A DNA stretch of 64,000 nt from the NCBI GenBank assembly GCA_965197395.1, contig OZ240205.1, positions 992,001-1,056,000 of the forward strand, in the 5' to 3' direction. A model generated the notes under the pieces. The model saw only the letters and a list, made by a program, of their open reading frames with translations. It was not told where the DNA came from and searched no databases. Position numbers and translations under genes: made by a program. This document shows, piece by piece, positions 17,525 to 27,000 of this stretch (its first letter is position 1; each line of letters starts with the position of its first letter). Origin of the DNA: CAZYFH01 sp965197395. Its GTDB lineage: Bacteria; Acidobacteriota; Vicinamibacteria; Vicinamibacterales; UBA8438.

Positions 17525-18193
17525 TCATGTCGTGACCGCGTATGTCATCAGGACGATACCGTCGCGCATGCGCTCGATGTCCGTGAGCGCCAGTGACACG
17601 ACACCCTGCGCGGACGTCAGGTCGGTCCCCCTGAACACGGATCTCGGCGTCGTGCCTCCCACGAGCGCCGGGTGGATCAGGAGCGCAATGTCGTCCACGA
17701 GGCCTTGCCCGAGGAGGCATCCGTTGAGTGTCCCACCGCTATCGACCCGGACCGTGCTGACGCCGTGCTCCGCACCGAGAATCTCGAGGGCGCGGCCGTA
17801 GTCCACATGGTCCTCACCCGCGACGATGTACGGGACGGCTCTCCGCTCCAGATAGTCCAGGTACTCGCGAGGTGTCCGTGTCGAACAGACGGCCATGACA
17901 TCCCGCCAATAGGGCTGCTGGCGCCAGTAGTGCCAGGTGCGCAGACGCCCCCGGCTATCGGGAACGACGAGCAGCGGCCGCGTGTCATCGGACGCGATCG
18001 GGGGAGGCTGGAGGTCGTCCTCCGTCTCCGCCGGGATCTCGTCCTCGGCATGCAGGAGCGTGTCGCAGCCCGCGAGCGTGGCGTCTTCGCGCCATCTCGG
18101 AATCTGCTCGTAGAACAACCCGACGTCTGGCGTGAACCCATCGGTTCGCCCGTCGAGACTGACCGCGCTGAACACGATGACGCGTGGCTTCAT
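17525..18193 (-). CDS. RibD C-terminal/DHFR-like reductase
   Basis: The 222-residue product matches the RibD_C domain: 'VIVFSAVSLDGRTDG' at the N terminus (the nucleotide-binding strand and the SLDG motif), 'RVDSGGTLNGCLLGQGLVDD' in the middle (the GG-x-LN segment that binds NADPH) and 'LLIHPALVGG' near the C terminus. Family members reduce 5-amino-6-ribosylaminouracil phosphate or related pteridine/pyrimidine compounds. There is no deaminase domain and no riboflavin genes nearby, so a housekeeping riboflavin role is uncertain. It is three bases from the ICMT-like gene. Confidence 0.85.
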   Translation of the reverse strand: MKPRVIVFSAVSLDGRTDGFTPDVGLFYEQIPRWREDATLAGCDTLLHAEDEIPAETEDDLQPPPIASDDTRPLLVVPDSRGRLRTWHYWRQQPYWRDVMAVCSTRTPREYLDYLERRAVPYIVAGEDHVDYGRALEILGAEHGVSTVRVDSGGTLNGCLLGQGLVDDIALLIHPALVGGTTPRSVFRGTDLTSAQGVVSLALTDIERMRDGIVLMTYAVTT

Positions 18194-18196
18194 GTC

Positions 18197-18820
18197 CTAG
18201 CCGCCCGTACCGGTCCGCCCCCGCCAGGGCAGGCGTGGCAGCAACGCGCCCGTCACGGCCTGATAGCACCGATAGCGATCACCAAATCGCGACGTCATCA
18301 GATCCTCCTCTATTCGTATGCGTGAGGAGACTTCGAGCCCCGTCATCGCCAGCCACGCCGATCCAATGAACCAGTTCGCCGACAGCAGCGAGGGAGCCGC
18401 GAGGATGAGGAGGAAGGCGGTGTAGATCGGATGCCGAATCGACCGATACGGGCCCTCCGCGACCAGCGACTGTCCGTCCAGCAGCCGCGGGGACTCGCTC
18501 CAGTTGGTCCCCAGGGCCCGTTGCGCCCGGTGGAGCAGGACAAAGCCCGCCAGCGCGGTCACGAGTCCCGCCCATCGCAGCCACGACGGCAGCGGAACCG
18601 CCGACCACGTGAGCCATCGCGCATCGACGAGATAGACGATCGTCGCCAGTAGCCCCACCACCCCGAGCGCACCGGCCACCGCCGAAGCGAGCTTCCCTCG
18701 CTCGGCGTCGGTTGCCCCTTCAGCGAACACGCGGCATTTGCGATGGTAGTAGCCGCGATGGGCCACGAACGCGACCATCACGAGCGCCAGCAGGACGCGA
18801 AACTCGACCTCGCTCTGCAT
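18197..18820 (-). CDS. Isoprenylcysteine carboxyl methyltransferase-like membrane protein
   Basis: The 207-residue protein has about five membrane helices and the C-terminal signature of the ICMT/PEMT fold: 'GPYRSIRHPIYTAF' followed by 'RIRIEEDLMTSRFGDRY', with the RHP and the EE/RFG..Y residues that bind S-adenosylmethionine. Bacterial members methylate small lipophilic acceptors. It and the RibD-like gene form a two-gene unit downstream of the disrupted quinoprotein gene. Confidence 0.82.
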   Translation of the reverse strand: MQSEVEFRVLLALVMVAFVAHRGYYHRKCRVFAEGATDAERGKLASAVAGALGVVGLLATIVYLVDARWLTWSAVPLPSWLRWAGLVTALAGFVLLHRAQRALGTNWSESPRLLDGQSLVAEGPYRSIRHPIYTAFLLILAAPSLLSANWFIGSAWLAMTGLEVSSRIRIEEDLMTSRFGDRYRCYQAVTGALLPRLPWRGRTGTGG

Positions 18821-18859
18821 GTCGAAAAGTCGCTCTCGGCCGCCGCGGGCGCGCCGGTC

Positions 18860-20970
18860 TCAGTCGGGCAAGGCAAACACGAACAGATTGTTCCCCGTGC
18901 TCGGCCTGAGCTCGGGCGTGAGTTGCATGTGCCCGCTGACCGTGCCCGCCGTGCCGGTGCTCACCGCGACGTATTGCCGGCCGTCGACGGCGTAGGTGAT
19001 CGGAAAGCCGGTCACCGACGAGCCGAGATTGATTTCCCACAGGACATTGCCCGTCTCCTGGTCCAATGCCCGGAAGCGCCCGTTCCCGTCGCCGCCGAAA
19101 ACGAGGCCGCCGCCGGTCGCGACGAGCGACGTCGTGGCGGCCCGCTGCTCGTACTTCCAGGCGATCTCCCCCGTCTCGGCCGAGATCGCCTGCACCGTGC
19201 CGACCTGGTCGGTGCCCGGCGCGATCTGATTCCGCACCGCGAGCGCGTAGAGGGCGAGCCCGCCTTCCCGCGTCGCCAGCATCCGCGCGCAGACGTTGCG
19301 GAGCGGGTAATACATCATGTTGGTGAGCGGGCTGTAGGCGCCCGCCTCCCAGTCCTTGCCGCCAATCCAGCTCGGGCACGCCAGCACTTCCTGGCCCAAT
19401 CCGCTGAACACGGTTTCCGCGTTCGCCGTCACCGCACCGGTGGCGCCGTCGATGTCGCTGATGACGTTCTGTGTCACCGTCGGCGTCGCCCACAGGAATT
19501 CCCCAGTCTCTCGATCGAGCGTGTAGACCACACCGGTCTTGCCGGGAATCCCCGTGATCACCTTCCGCACCTCGCCGCGCCGCAGCCGGGGGTTGATCCA
19601 GCTCACCGCACTCGGATCCGGTGCGACGGCGGTATCGACGAGCAGTCGCTCGAAGGGATGATCGAGGTCCCAGTGATCGTTCAAATGCTGGGTCTATCCG
19701 GGTTTCCCAACGCTATTTTGGGGCCTTTCGGGGTTTTTTGTGGATGATTTGATGGGAAAGGCCCTGTGGAAGCTCGTGGAAAACGCGCAGCGTTTTCCGA
19801 GGTGCGGTGGGCGAGTTCTGTGCGTCCACGGCGCCGGCAGCTTCCACAGGGCCCATCCGTATGGCGACAAGATCGCCGCGTCCTCGGACTGCAGTCGACC
19901 CGTGAATGACTATGTTCACATCGAAGCGGCCGACCTGTGCAGGCCGAACGCTCGATTTACCCAGGAAAGACAGGGATATCAGGTACTTACGCCCTTTGGG
20001 AAACTCGGATATAGCCCAAATGCTGGTAGTACCAGACGATCTCGCCCGTGTCGCCGTCGAGCGCAAGGGTCGAGTTGTGATAGAGGTGCTGGTTGTCGAC
20101 GCCGCCGAGGAGAAACTTCGGCGCGGGCGACGTGACCGACGTTCCAATGTAGACGAGGTTCAGCTCTGGGTCGTAGCTCGGCACCATCCACGAGCCGACA
20201 TGGAGCCGCTCCTTGAACGGAATCCCGCCCCACGTCTCGTCCCCCGGCTCACCCGGCGCCGGAATCGTCCGACGGCGCCACACCTCCTCGCCTGTCGTTG
20301 CATCGTGCGCGACGATGACGCACGCGTCCGGGCCTCCATCCGGCAGGCAGCCGCGACCCGAGTAGATTTTGCCGTTGCCCACGATGGGCCCGGAGGTCTG
20401 ATGGGCCGGATGCGTCGTGTAGTCGAGGATCGGGTGTTCCCAGACGAGCTGGCCGGTGGTGACGTCGAGCGCGAAGACGTTGATGTCGGCGCTGGTATCG
20501 ATGATCAGGTTGCCGTAGATGGCGATGTTGCGATTGTTGTCCAGCAGGCCGCCGGCCGGGAGGTGGTCACCGAGGTCCTCCGGACGCTCACGTTGGTACT
20601 CCCACTTCAGGTCCCCGGTCACCGCGTCGATCGCCTGGATGACGTCGGCAGGGTTCGGCATATACAGGACGCCGCCATATGCGAGTGGGGTGCCCTGCTG
20701 GCTACCCGTTCGCAGCGCGCGAGACCAGACCATGCGCAGTTGGCTCACGTTGTCGCGGTCGATCTGGTCGAGTGGGCTGTACCCCCAGCCATTGAGGGTG
20801 CGGCGCCACATCAGCCAATCACTTGGCGCGGGCTCCCGGAGCATCGCGTCCGTCACGGGAACGAACGCGCCGGACGACTGCGCGTGCGTCTCGCCCGGGC
20901 TCGCCGCAAGAGCTAGGATCGCGAGCGTGAGAGCAAGAGCAGCGGATGCGACTCGCCACCATGGGCGCAT
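18860..20970 (-). pseudogene. PQQ-dependent dehydrogenase split by a MITE-like insertion
   Basis: The start at 20970 follows AGGAGG. The first part (signal peptide, 'DWLMWRRTLNGWGYSPLDQI', propeller blades) runs to 'GEIVWYYQHL' and breaks at about 20017; the second part resumes 'NDHWDLDHPFERLL' at about 19690 and ends 'GNNLFVFALPD'. Removing the 326-bp insert and one 9-bp repeat restores a continuous frame of about 591 codons. The intact enzyme would be a soluble periplasmic quinoprotein of the methanol/glucose dehydrogenase class. With the insert, translation from the start stops after a few foreign residues. Confidence 0.85.
19691..20016. mobile_element. 326-bp MITE-like insertion
   Basis: The element begins GGTCTATCCGGGTTTCCCAA and its other end, read on the opposite strand, is GGCTATATCCGAGTTTCCCAA, giving imperfect terminal inverted repeats of about 20 bases. 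It is flanked by the direct repeat CAAATGCTG (19682-19690 and 20017-20025), a 9-bp target duplication. No transposase-like frame is inside, so it depends on an element elsewhere. It interrupts the PQQ dehydrogenase gene; the parent IS family cannot be named from the ends alone. Confidence 0.8.
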
Positions 20971-21017
20971 TGGAGCCTCCTGGCCCGGAATATAGTCCAA
21001 GGCCGTCCGAAACCCTA

Positions 21018-22212
21018 GTCCCCTTGATCTTTGATTTCTTCAAAAAGTCGTTGGTCATCTGGGGCCACCGTGGACTTGAACGGTGCGCTGTCCGAACCGC
21101 TTCACCTTCGCGAGAATTTCGTCGGCTGTCTTTGTCCACTTGAAGGGTTTGCCCTCGTCGTTGTGGGCGTCCACGTAGGCGTAGATGGCTTGGCGCAGCG
21201 CGTGCGGGCTGGAATGTGATCCGCGCTTGAGGGCGTGTTCGGTGAGAAGGCCAAAGAACCGCTCGACGAGGTTGAGCCAGGCGGAGTAGGTCGGCGTAAA
21301 GTGGAACTGGAAGCGCGGGTGGCGGGCCACCCATCGTTTGACCAACGGGGACTTATGCGCCGAGAGATTGTCGAGGATCACGTGGACGGTGAGGGCGGAG
21401 TGCACCCGCTCGTCGATCTCGCGCAGGAAGCTCACGAAATCCCTCGACCGATGCGGCTTCTTGGTTTGCGCAACGACCTGGCCGGTCGCGACGTTGAGCG
21501 CCGCGAAGAGGTCCACCGTGCCATGGCGGATGTAGTTGTGCGTCTGGCGTTCGGGGCGACCCAGGTCCATCGGCAGAATCGGCTGCGCCCGCTCGAGGGC
21601 TTGAATCTGAGGCTTTTCGTCGAATGACAAGACGACGGCGTGGTCGGGTGGGTTCAGGTAGAGGCCGACAATGTCCCGCACCTTCTCGATGAACAGCGGG
21701 TCGTCGGAGATCTTGAAGGATTCCACGACATGCGGCTGCAACCCGAAAGTGCGCCAGATGCGGCCCACGGTAGAGGCGCTGACGCCAGCGTGCTCCGCCA
21801 TCTTGCGGGTGCTCCAGTGGGTCCGCCCCTTCGGCTTACTTTCCAACGTCGTGACGAGGATCGACTCGACATCCGCATCGGACAGGGTCCGTGGGGCTCC
21901 GGGCTTGGGCTCGTCGTACAGCGCGTCCACGCGACCTACCCTAAACCGCTGTCGCCACTTGCCGACCGTCACGTTCGAGCAGCGCAGTTTCGCCGCGACC
22001 GCCACGTTCGATTCGCCACGCGTGCTCCTCAGGACGATCCTTGCCCGCAAGGCCACGTGCCGATTCGTTCGGGCGCGCCTGGCGAGCCGCTCAAGTTCTA
22101 CGCGCTCTGCGGCGGTGACTTCCAATCTCGCTTTGGGCCGACCTGTTCTTGCCATGCCGCCCAATACATCACAGCCGACACACTATTTGAAGCTTTTTCA
22201 GACACAGGGGAC
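21018..22212 (-). mobile_element. IS630-family element, copy 1
   Basis: The 1195-bp unit starts GTCCCCTTGATCTTTG and ends CAGACACAGGGGAC, so the ends are short inverted repeats (GTCCCCT..). It is bordered by TA on the left (21016-21017) and by a TA shared with copy 2 on the right (22213-22214), as expected for the TA-specific IS630/mariner group. It carries one transposase gene on the minus strand. I saw one base difference from copy 2 (21472 A versus C), a silent change. Confidence 0.9.
21055..22155 (-). CDS. IS630-family transposase, copy 1
   Basis: The ATG at 22155 (MARTGRPK) is preferred to the in-frame TTG three codons upstream. The N-terminal ~110 residues are a paired-type helix-turn-helix region ('GESNVAVAAKLRCSNVTVGKW'). 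The DDE catalytic triad is visible in 'VVLSFDEKPQIQ', 'VHVILDNLSAHK' and 'WLNLVERFFG' (D, D, E). The frame is complete at 366 residues, so this copy could be active. Confidence 0.93.
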   Translation of the reverse strand: MARTGRPKARLEVTAAERVELERLARRARTNRHVALRARIVLRSTRGESNVAVAAKLRCSNVTVGKWRQRFRVGRVDALYDEPKPGAPRTLSDADVESILVTTLESKPKGRTHWSTRKMAEHAGVSASTVGRIWRTFGLQPHVVESFKISDDPLFIEKVRDIVGLYLNPPDHAVVLSFDEKPQIQALERAQPILPMDLGRPERQTHNYIRHGTVDLFAALNVATGQVVAQTKKPHRSRDFVSFLREIDERVHSALTVHVILDNLSAHKSPLVKRWVARHPRFQFHFTPTYSAWLNLVERFFGLLTEHALKRGSHSSPHALRQAIYAYVDAHNDEGKPFKWTKTADEILAKVKRFGQRTVQVHGGPR

Positions 22213-22214
22213 TA

Positions 22215-23408
22215 GTCCCCTTGATCTTTGATTTCTTCAAAAAGTCGTTGGTCATCTGGGGCCACCGTGGACTTGAACGGTGCGCTGTCCGAACCGCTTC
22301 ACCTTCGCGAGAATTTCGTCGGCTGTCTTTGTCCACTTGAAGGGTTTGCCCTCGTCGTTGTGGGCGTCCACGTAGGCGTAGATGGCTTGGCGCAGCGCGT
22401 GCGGGCTGGAATGTGATCCGCGCTTGAGGGCGTGTTCGGTGAGAAGGCCAAAGAACCGCTCGACGAGGTTGAGCCAGGCGGAGTAGGTCGGCGTAAAGTG
22501 GAACTGGAAGCGCGGGTGGCGGGCCACCCATCGTTTGACCAACGGGGACTTATGCGCCGAGAGATTGTCGAGGATCACGTGGACGGTGAGGGCGGAGTGC
22601 ACCCGCTCGTCGATCTCGCGCAGGAAGCTCACGAAATCCCTCGACCGATGCGGCTTCTTGGTTTGCGCCACGACCTGGCCGGTCGCGACGTTGAGCGCCG
22701 CGAAGAGGTCCACCGTGCCATGGCGGATGTAGTTGTGCGTCTGGCGTTCGGGGCGACCCAGGTCCATCGGCAGAATCGGCTGCGCCCGCTCGAGGGCTTG
22801 AATCTGAGGCTTTTCGTCGAATGACAAGACGACGGCGTGGTCGGGTGGGTTCAGGTAGAGGCCGACAATGTCCCGCACCTTCTCGATGAACAGCGGGTCG
22901 TCGGAGATCTTGAAGGATTCCACGACATGCGGCTGCAACCCGAAAGTGCGCCAGATGCGGCCCACGGTAGAGGCGCTGACGCCAGCGTGCTCCGCCATCT
23001 TGCGGGTGCTCCAGTGGGTCCGCCCCTTCGGCTTACTTTCCAACGTCGTGACGAGGATCGACTCGACATCCGCATCGGACAGGGTCCGTGGGGCTCCGGG
23101 CTTGGGCTCGTCGTACAGCGCGTCCACGCGACCTACCCTAAACCGCTGTCGCCACTTGCCGACCGTCACGTTCGAGCAGCGCAGTTTCGCCGCGACCGCC
23201 ACGTTCGATTCGCCACGCGTGCTCCTCAGGACGATCCTTGCCCGCAAGGCCACGTGCCGATTCGTTCGGGCGCGCCTGGCGAGCCGCTCAAGTTCTACGC
23301 GCTCTGCGGCGGTGACTTCCAATCTCGCTTTGGGCCGACCTGTTCTTGCCATGCCGCCCAATACATCACAGCCGACACACTATTTGAAGCTTTTTCAGAC
23401 ACAGGGGA
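22215..23408 (-). mobile_element. IS630-family element, copy 2
   Basis: This is a direct tandem copy of the preceding element, separated only by the shared TA at 22213-22214. Its right end reads GGGGA and is then interrupted: the missing terminal C and the following TA are found at 24056-24058, beyond the IS200-type element. That shows the IS200-type element arrived after this copy was in place. Confidence 0.88.
22252..23352 (-). CDS. IS630-family transposase, copy 2
   Basis: The protein is identical to that of copy 1, with the same helix-turn-helix region and DDE residues. The near-absence of differences between the two copies points to a very recent duplication, or to a tandem-repeat collapse or expansion in the assembly. 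Confidence 0.93.
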   Translation of the reverse strand: MARTGRPKARLEVTAAERVELERLARRARTNRHVALRARIVLRSTRGESNVAVAAKLRCSNVTVGKWRQRFRVGRVDALYDEPKPGAPRTLSDADVESILVTTLESKPKGRTHWSTRKMAEHAGVSASTVGRIWRTFGLQPHVVESFKISDDPLFIEKVRDIVGLYLNPPDHAVVLSFDEKPQIQALERAQPILPMDLGRPERQTHNYIRHGTVDLFAALNVATGQVVAQTKKPHRSRDFVSFLREIDERVHSALTVHVILDNLSAHKSPLVKRWVARHPRFQFHFTPTYSAWLNLVERFFGLLTEHALKRGSHSSPHALRQAIYAYVDAHNDEGKPFKWTKTADEILAKVKRFGQRTVQVHGGPR

Positions 23409-24055
23409 GTAAGTATCCCCCGGCAAAGCCGGGGGCTTTAGTTGTGAGCCGCTCAAAGCGGCTGACGTGACCGCTGCGCGGTCACTTGAGCCACCTGACG
23501 GTGGCGGCTCTAGTCCAACGGCAACTGATCCAGCCGCCGATCCTCTCGCTCCTGCTGCTGGATATAGTCCCGGATGATCCGTTCATCACGGCCCACCGTC
23601 GAGACAAAATACCCGCGCGCCCAGAAGTGCTGCCCCACGAAGTTCCGGGACCGCCCCGCAAACTCCCGAGCGATGTGGATCGCGCTCTTCCCCTTGAGAT
23701 ACCCGATCACCTGCGCCACCGAGTACTTCGGGGGGATCGACACCAACATGTGGACGTGGTCGGGCAGCAGATGCCCCTCCTCCACCTGGCTCTCGCGGTG
23801 CCGCGCCAGCTGCCGCAGCACCTCGCCCAGCTGCTGCCGGACGCCTCCATACATCGCTTTCTTCCGGTACTTCGGAATGAACACTACGTGATACTGGCAG
23901 TGCCATTTCGTATGATTGAGACTTCGGTACGTCGTCATGAGGACTCCTTCTCGTGATGCTTGTGCGGCTCACGGGAAGGAGTTTCCTCACGCGACTCCCG
24001 GATACGTCAAACGCTGCTGGCCGCCCCGGCAAAGCCGGGGGGTCTCCCACGGCAA
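23409..24055 (-). mobile_element. IS200/IS605-family element, complete
   Basis: The element is 647 bp and has no inverted terminal repeats or target duplication, as expected for single-strand HUH transposition. Subterminal hairpins lie near both ends: CCCCCGGCAAAGCCGGGGG at 23417-23435 and CCCCGGCAAAGCCGGGG near 24025-24041. The transposase end (left end on the minus strand) follows CTAG at 24056-24059. A partial second copy also abuts CTAG (27530-27533), so CTAG is the likely target tetranucleotide. Confidence 0.85.
23510..23938 (-). CDS. tnpA: IS200/IS605-family TnpA (Y1 transposase)
   Basis: The 142-residue protein has the REP/IS200 fold: 'HCQYHVVFIPKYRKK' near the N terminus, the HUH metal site in 'LLPDHVHMLVSIPPKYS' (His-Val-His) and the catalytic tyrosine likely in 'RDYIQQQE'. 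No accessory TnpB gene is present, as in the IS200 group. The frame is complete and the element may be active. Confidence 0.93.
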   Translation of the reverse strand: MTTYRSLNHTKWHCQYHVVFIPKYRKKAMYGGVRQQLGEVLRQLARHRESQVEEGHLLPDHVHMLVSIPPKYSVAQVIGYLKGKSAIHIAREFAGRSRNFVGQHFWARGYFVSTVGRDERIIRDYIQQQEREDRRLDQLPLD

Positions 24056-24058
24056 CTA

Positions 24059-27000
24059 GTGAACGCGCTTCGCAAGCTGATTGCCGTCGTCGTGGAGGTC
24101 CGCCCGGACGAGCGCGCCACGACCATCTTGATGTTCATGTACTCGTTCCTGGCGATGACTACGTACAACATCGTCCAGCCCGTGACGCGTTCCGCGTTCA
24201 TCGCCGACTTCGGGGCCGGCAACATCCCCTACGTCCTGCTGGCGGCCGGTCCGGCCGTCGGCCTGCTGATGCACGCCTATGGACGGGTCGATGCCACGCT
24301 GCCCAAGCAGTGGGCGCTGCCCTTGCTGCAAGTAGGGCTGGCCGCAGTGCTCGCGGCATTCTGGCTCCTGTTTCAGACGGGGTCACGGTGGGTATCGGCC
24401 GGGTTCTATCTCTTCGGGCTCCTCCTCGGCGCGCTCCTGGTGAGCCAGTTCTGGACCCTCGCCCACGGGATCTACGATCCGCGCCAAGCCCGCCGCCTGT
24501 TTGGGTTCATCGGTGCCGGCTTTGGTCTCGGTGGCATGGCGGGCGCCGGGCTGATCATCGCGGGCCCGGCCGGTAGAGATGCATTGCTGCTGTTCAGTGC
24601 CGGGTCCTTGCTCGCAACAACGGGGCTCGTCGTCGCCATCGCTCGGCGCGAGCGGCGCGTACACGACCCGGCCGTGGATCCGGAGAACACGCGGACACCC
24701 GGGGTCATCGCGGCGCTGCGTCTCGTCGGCGCGTCTCCGAGCCTGCGGCAGATCGCGGCGTTAATCGGGCTTGCAGCCCTGGGCGGCGTCGTCGTCGACC
24801 AGCAGCTCAACATGGCCGCGGAGCAGTTCCGGGGCGGCGACGAGGACGCCGTCACGAGCTTCTTGGCTTCCGTTCGGCTCGTCGTGTCGGCAAGCCAGTT
24901 CGTACTGCAGATCGCCTTCGTCAAGCAGATCTATCGCCTGCTCGGACTCGGCTTCGCGCTTCTAATGCTCCCGCTCGGCCTCGCCGCCACGGCCGTCCCG
25001 ATCCTCGTGAGCGGCGCGCTCCTCGCACCCGCCGTGGCCACCGTGGTCGATCGATCGATCCGATATTCGGTTGACCGGACGACCCGCGAGATGCTCTTTC
25101 TCCCAGTGCCGTCCAGCCTGAAGCGGCGTGCCAAGCCATTTCTCGACGTGACGGTCGATCGCCTGGCGCGGGGAACAGGGGCGGTGCTGATGCTGGTCCT
25201 CATCCAGCCATGGGGCCTCGGCCTGGCGTGGCCGCAGCTCAGCATCGTGGTCCTCGTCATGGTCGGTGCCTGGCTCGTCCTGGCCGCACGGGCCAAAGAC
25301 CGGTATGTCGTCGCCATCCGCAACGGGCTCGAGTCGCAGGCCGTCGACGTCCGGGCGGTGGATGTGGCCGATCTGACCACCGTCGAAGCGTTGCTCGAAG
25401 AGCTCGCTCACCCTGAGGAACGCCGTGTGCTCCACGCGATCAACGTCCTCGAGTCGCTGGACAAGCAGCACCTGGTCACCCCGCTGCTACTGCACCACAG
25501 GGAGCCGGCGGTTCGCGCACGCGCGTTGACGATGCTCGGTGGTAGCCGGCCGGAGGTCGTGCGGCGGTGGGAACCGATGGTGGCACGACTCGTGAACGAT
25601 TCCGACGCCGACGTGCGAGCGCACGCGATCGTGCAGCTTGCGCGGCTCCGCGGCGAGGACGCGGCCAGGCTGGCCCACTCGCTACTGACGGCGCAATCGC
25701 CACGCGCGGCGGTCAGTGCGGCAGTCGTCCTGGCGTCCACCGGTCGTGCCCAGGACGCCGCGGTGGCCGAAACGACGCTGACGACGCTGGCCGCGGACGG
25801 CAGCGACGCCGCGGCGCTGGTGCGTCGCGACGTTGCCGCCGCCATCCGACAGCTCGACAACCGGACCTGCCGGCAGTTGCTGATCCCGCTCTTGCAGGAC
25901 ACCGACCCACGCGTCGCTGAAGAGGCGATGCGTAGCGTGCGCGCCTTTCGTCCGTTCGACCGGCTGTACGTCCCGACGCTGACGTCGCTCCTCGGCGACC
26001 GCCGCCTGAAGGGCGGAGCCCGCGACGTGCTCGTGGCCTATGGCGAACCGGTGGTCGAGTTCCTCGGTTACGCGTTGCGTGATCCCGACGAGGACGTCTG
26101 GGTGCGGCGCCACGTCCCGGCCACCCTCGCGCGTATTCCTGTGCAGCAGTCGATGGACGTGCTCGTTGCGCATCTCGACGATCCGGACGGGTTTCTCCGA
26201 TACAAGGTGGTCGCGGCGATGAACCACCTGCACCGTGTGGGCCCCGAGCTGGCGTTCTCCAACGACCGGGTCGAGGCGGTGGTGCTCGCGGAGACGCGCC
26301 GCTTCTTCACGCACGTCACGTTGCGCCAGGCGCTGGTCGACGCCGAGCCGGTGTATGGCGACACGCTGCTGTCGCGCGTGCTTGGCGAGAAGACCGCCCG
26401 GGCGGTCGACCGCGTCTATCGGCTGCTGGCGCTCCTTCACCCGTGGCGGGACATCGAGAGCGTCCGCTGGACGATCGAGCGCGACGCGTCCGCGCGCGGC
26501 CAGGCGTTCGAGTATCTCGACAACGTGCTGTCTCAGCGGGTGCGTCGCGTCGTGCTGCCGATGCTGGAAGATCTGCCAGGCCCGGAGCGCGAGCGCCGCG
26601 GGCACGAGCTACTGGGCACTCGTGCCCGCGATCTCGAAGAGACGCTCCTTGCGCTCATCAACGACGGCGACGAAATTGTGGCGGCTGCCGCGGTCGACCT
26701 CGTCGGCGAGCAGCGATTGTGGAACCTGGCTGACGACGTCGAGCACGTGCTGGCGCATCGCCCGGTCGACGACTGGCACGTCTTTCAGGCCGCCTCGTGG
26801 ACACTCGCCTCGCGTCGGCTGACCGAGCGCGAGCGACGAGACCGGTGGCGCGAGTCGCTCCCGGCCATCGTCCTCGCGGACCGGCTCGGGGGTCTGTCGT
26901 TGTTTCGGCGGGTCGAGGTCGATGAGATCTGCCGGCTGGCGCGCAGCGGCCGACAAGTACGGCACGAACCGGATGACATGCTGCTGTCCGAGGGCCAGGT

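Noticed and set aside
21018..23408. Tandem 1.2-kb repeat considered as a composite transposon with cargo
   Set aside because: The copies are adjacent with only TA between them, so there is no cargo.
23417..24041. Repeated CCCCGGCAAAGCCGGGG considered as CRISPR repeats
   Set aside because: Only two units about 600 bp apart, each a hairpin at an end of an IS200-type element.
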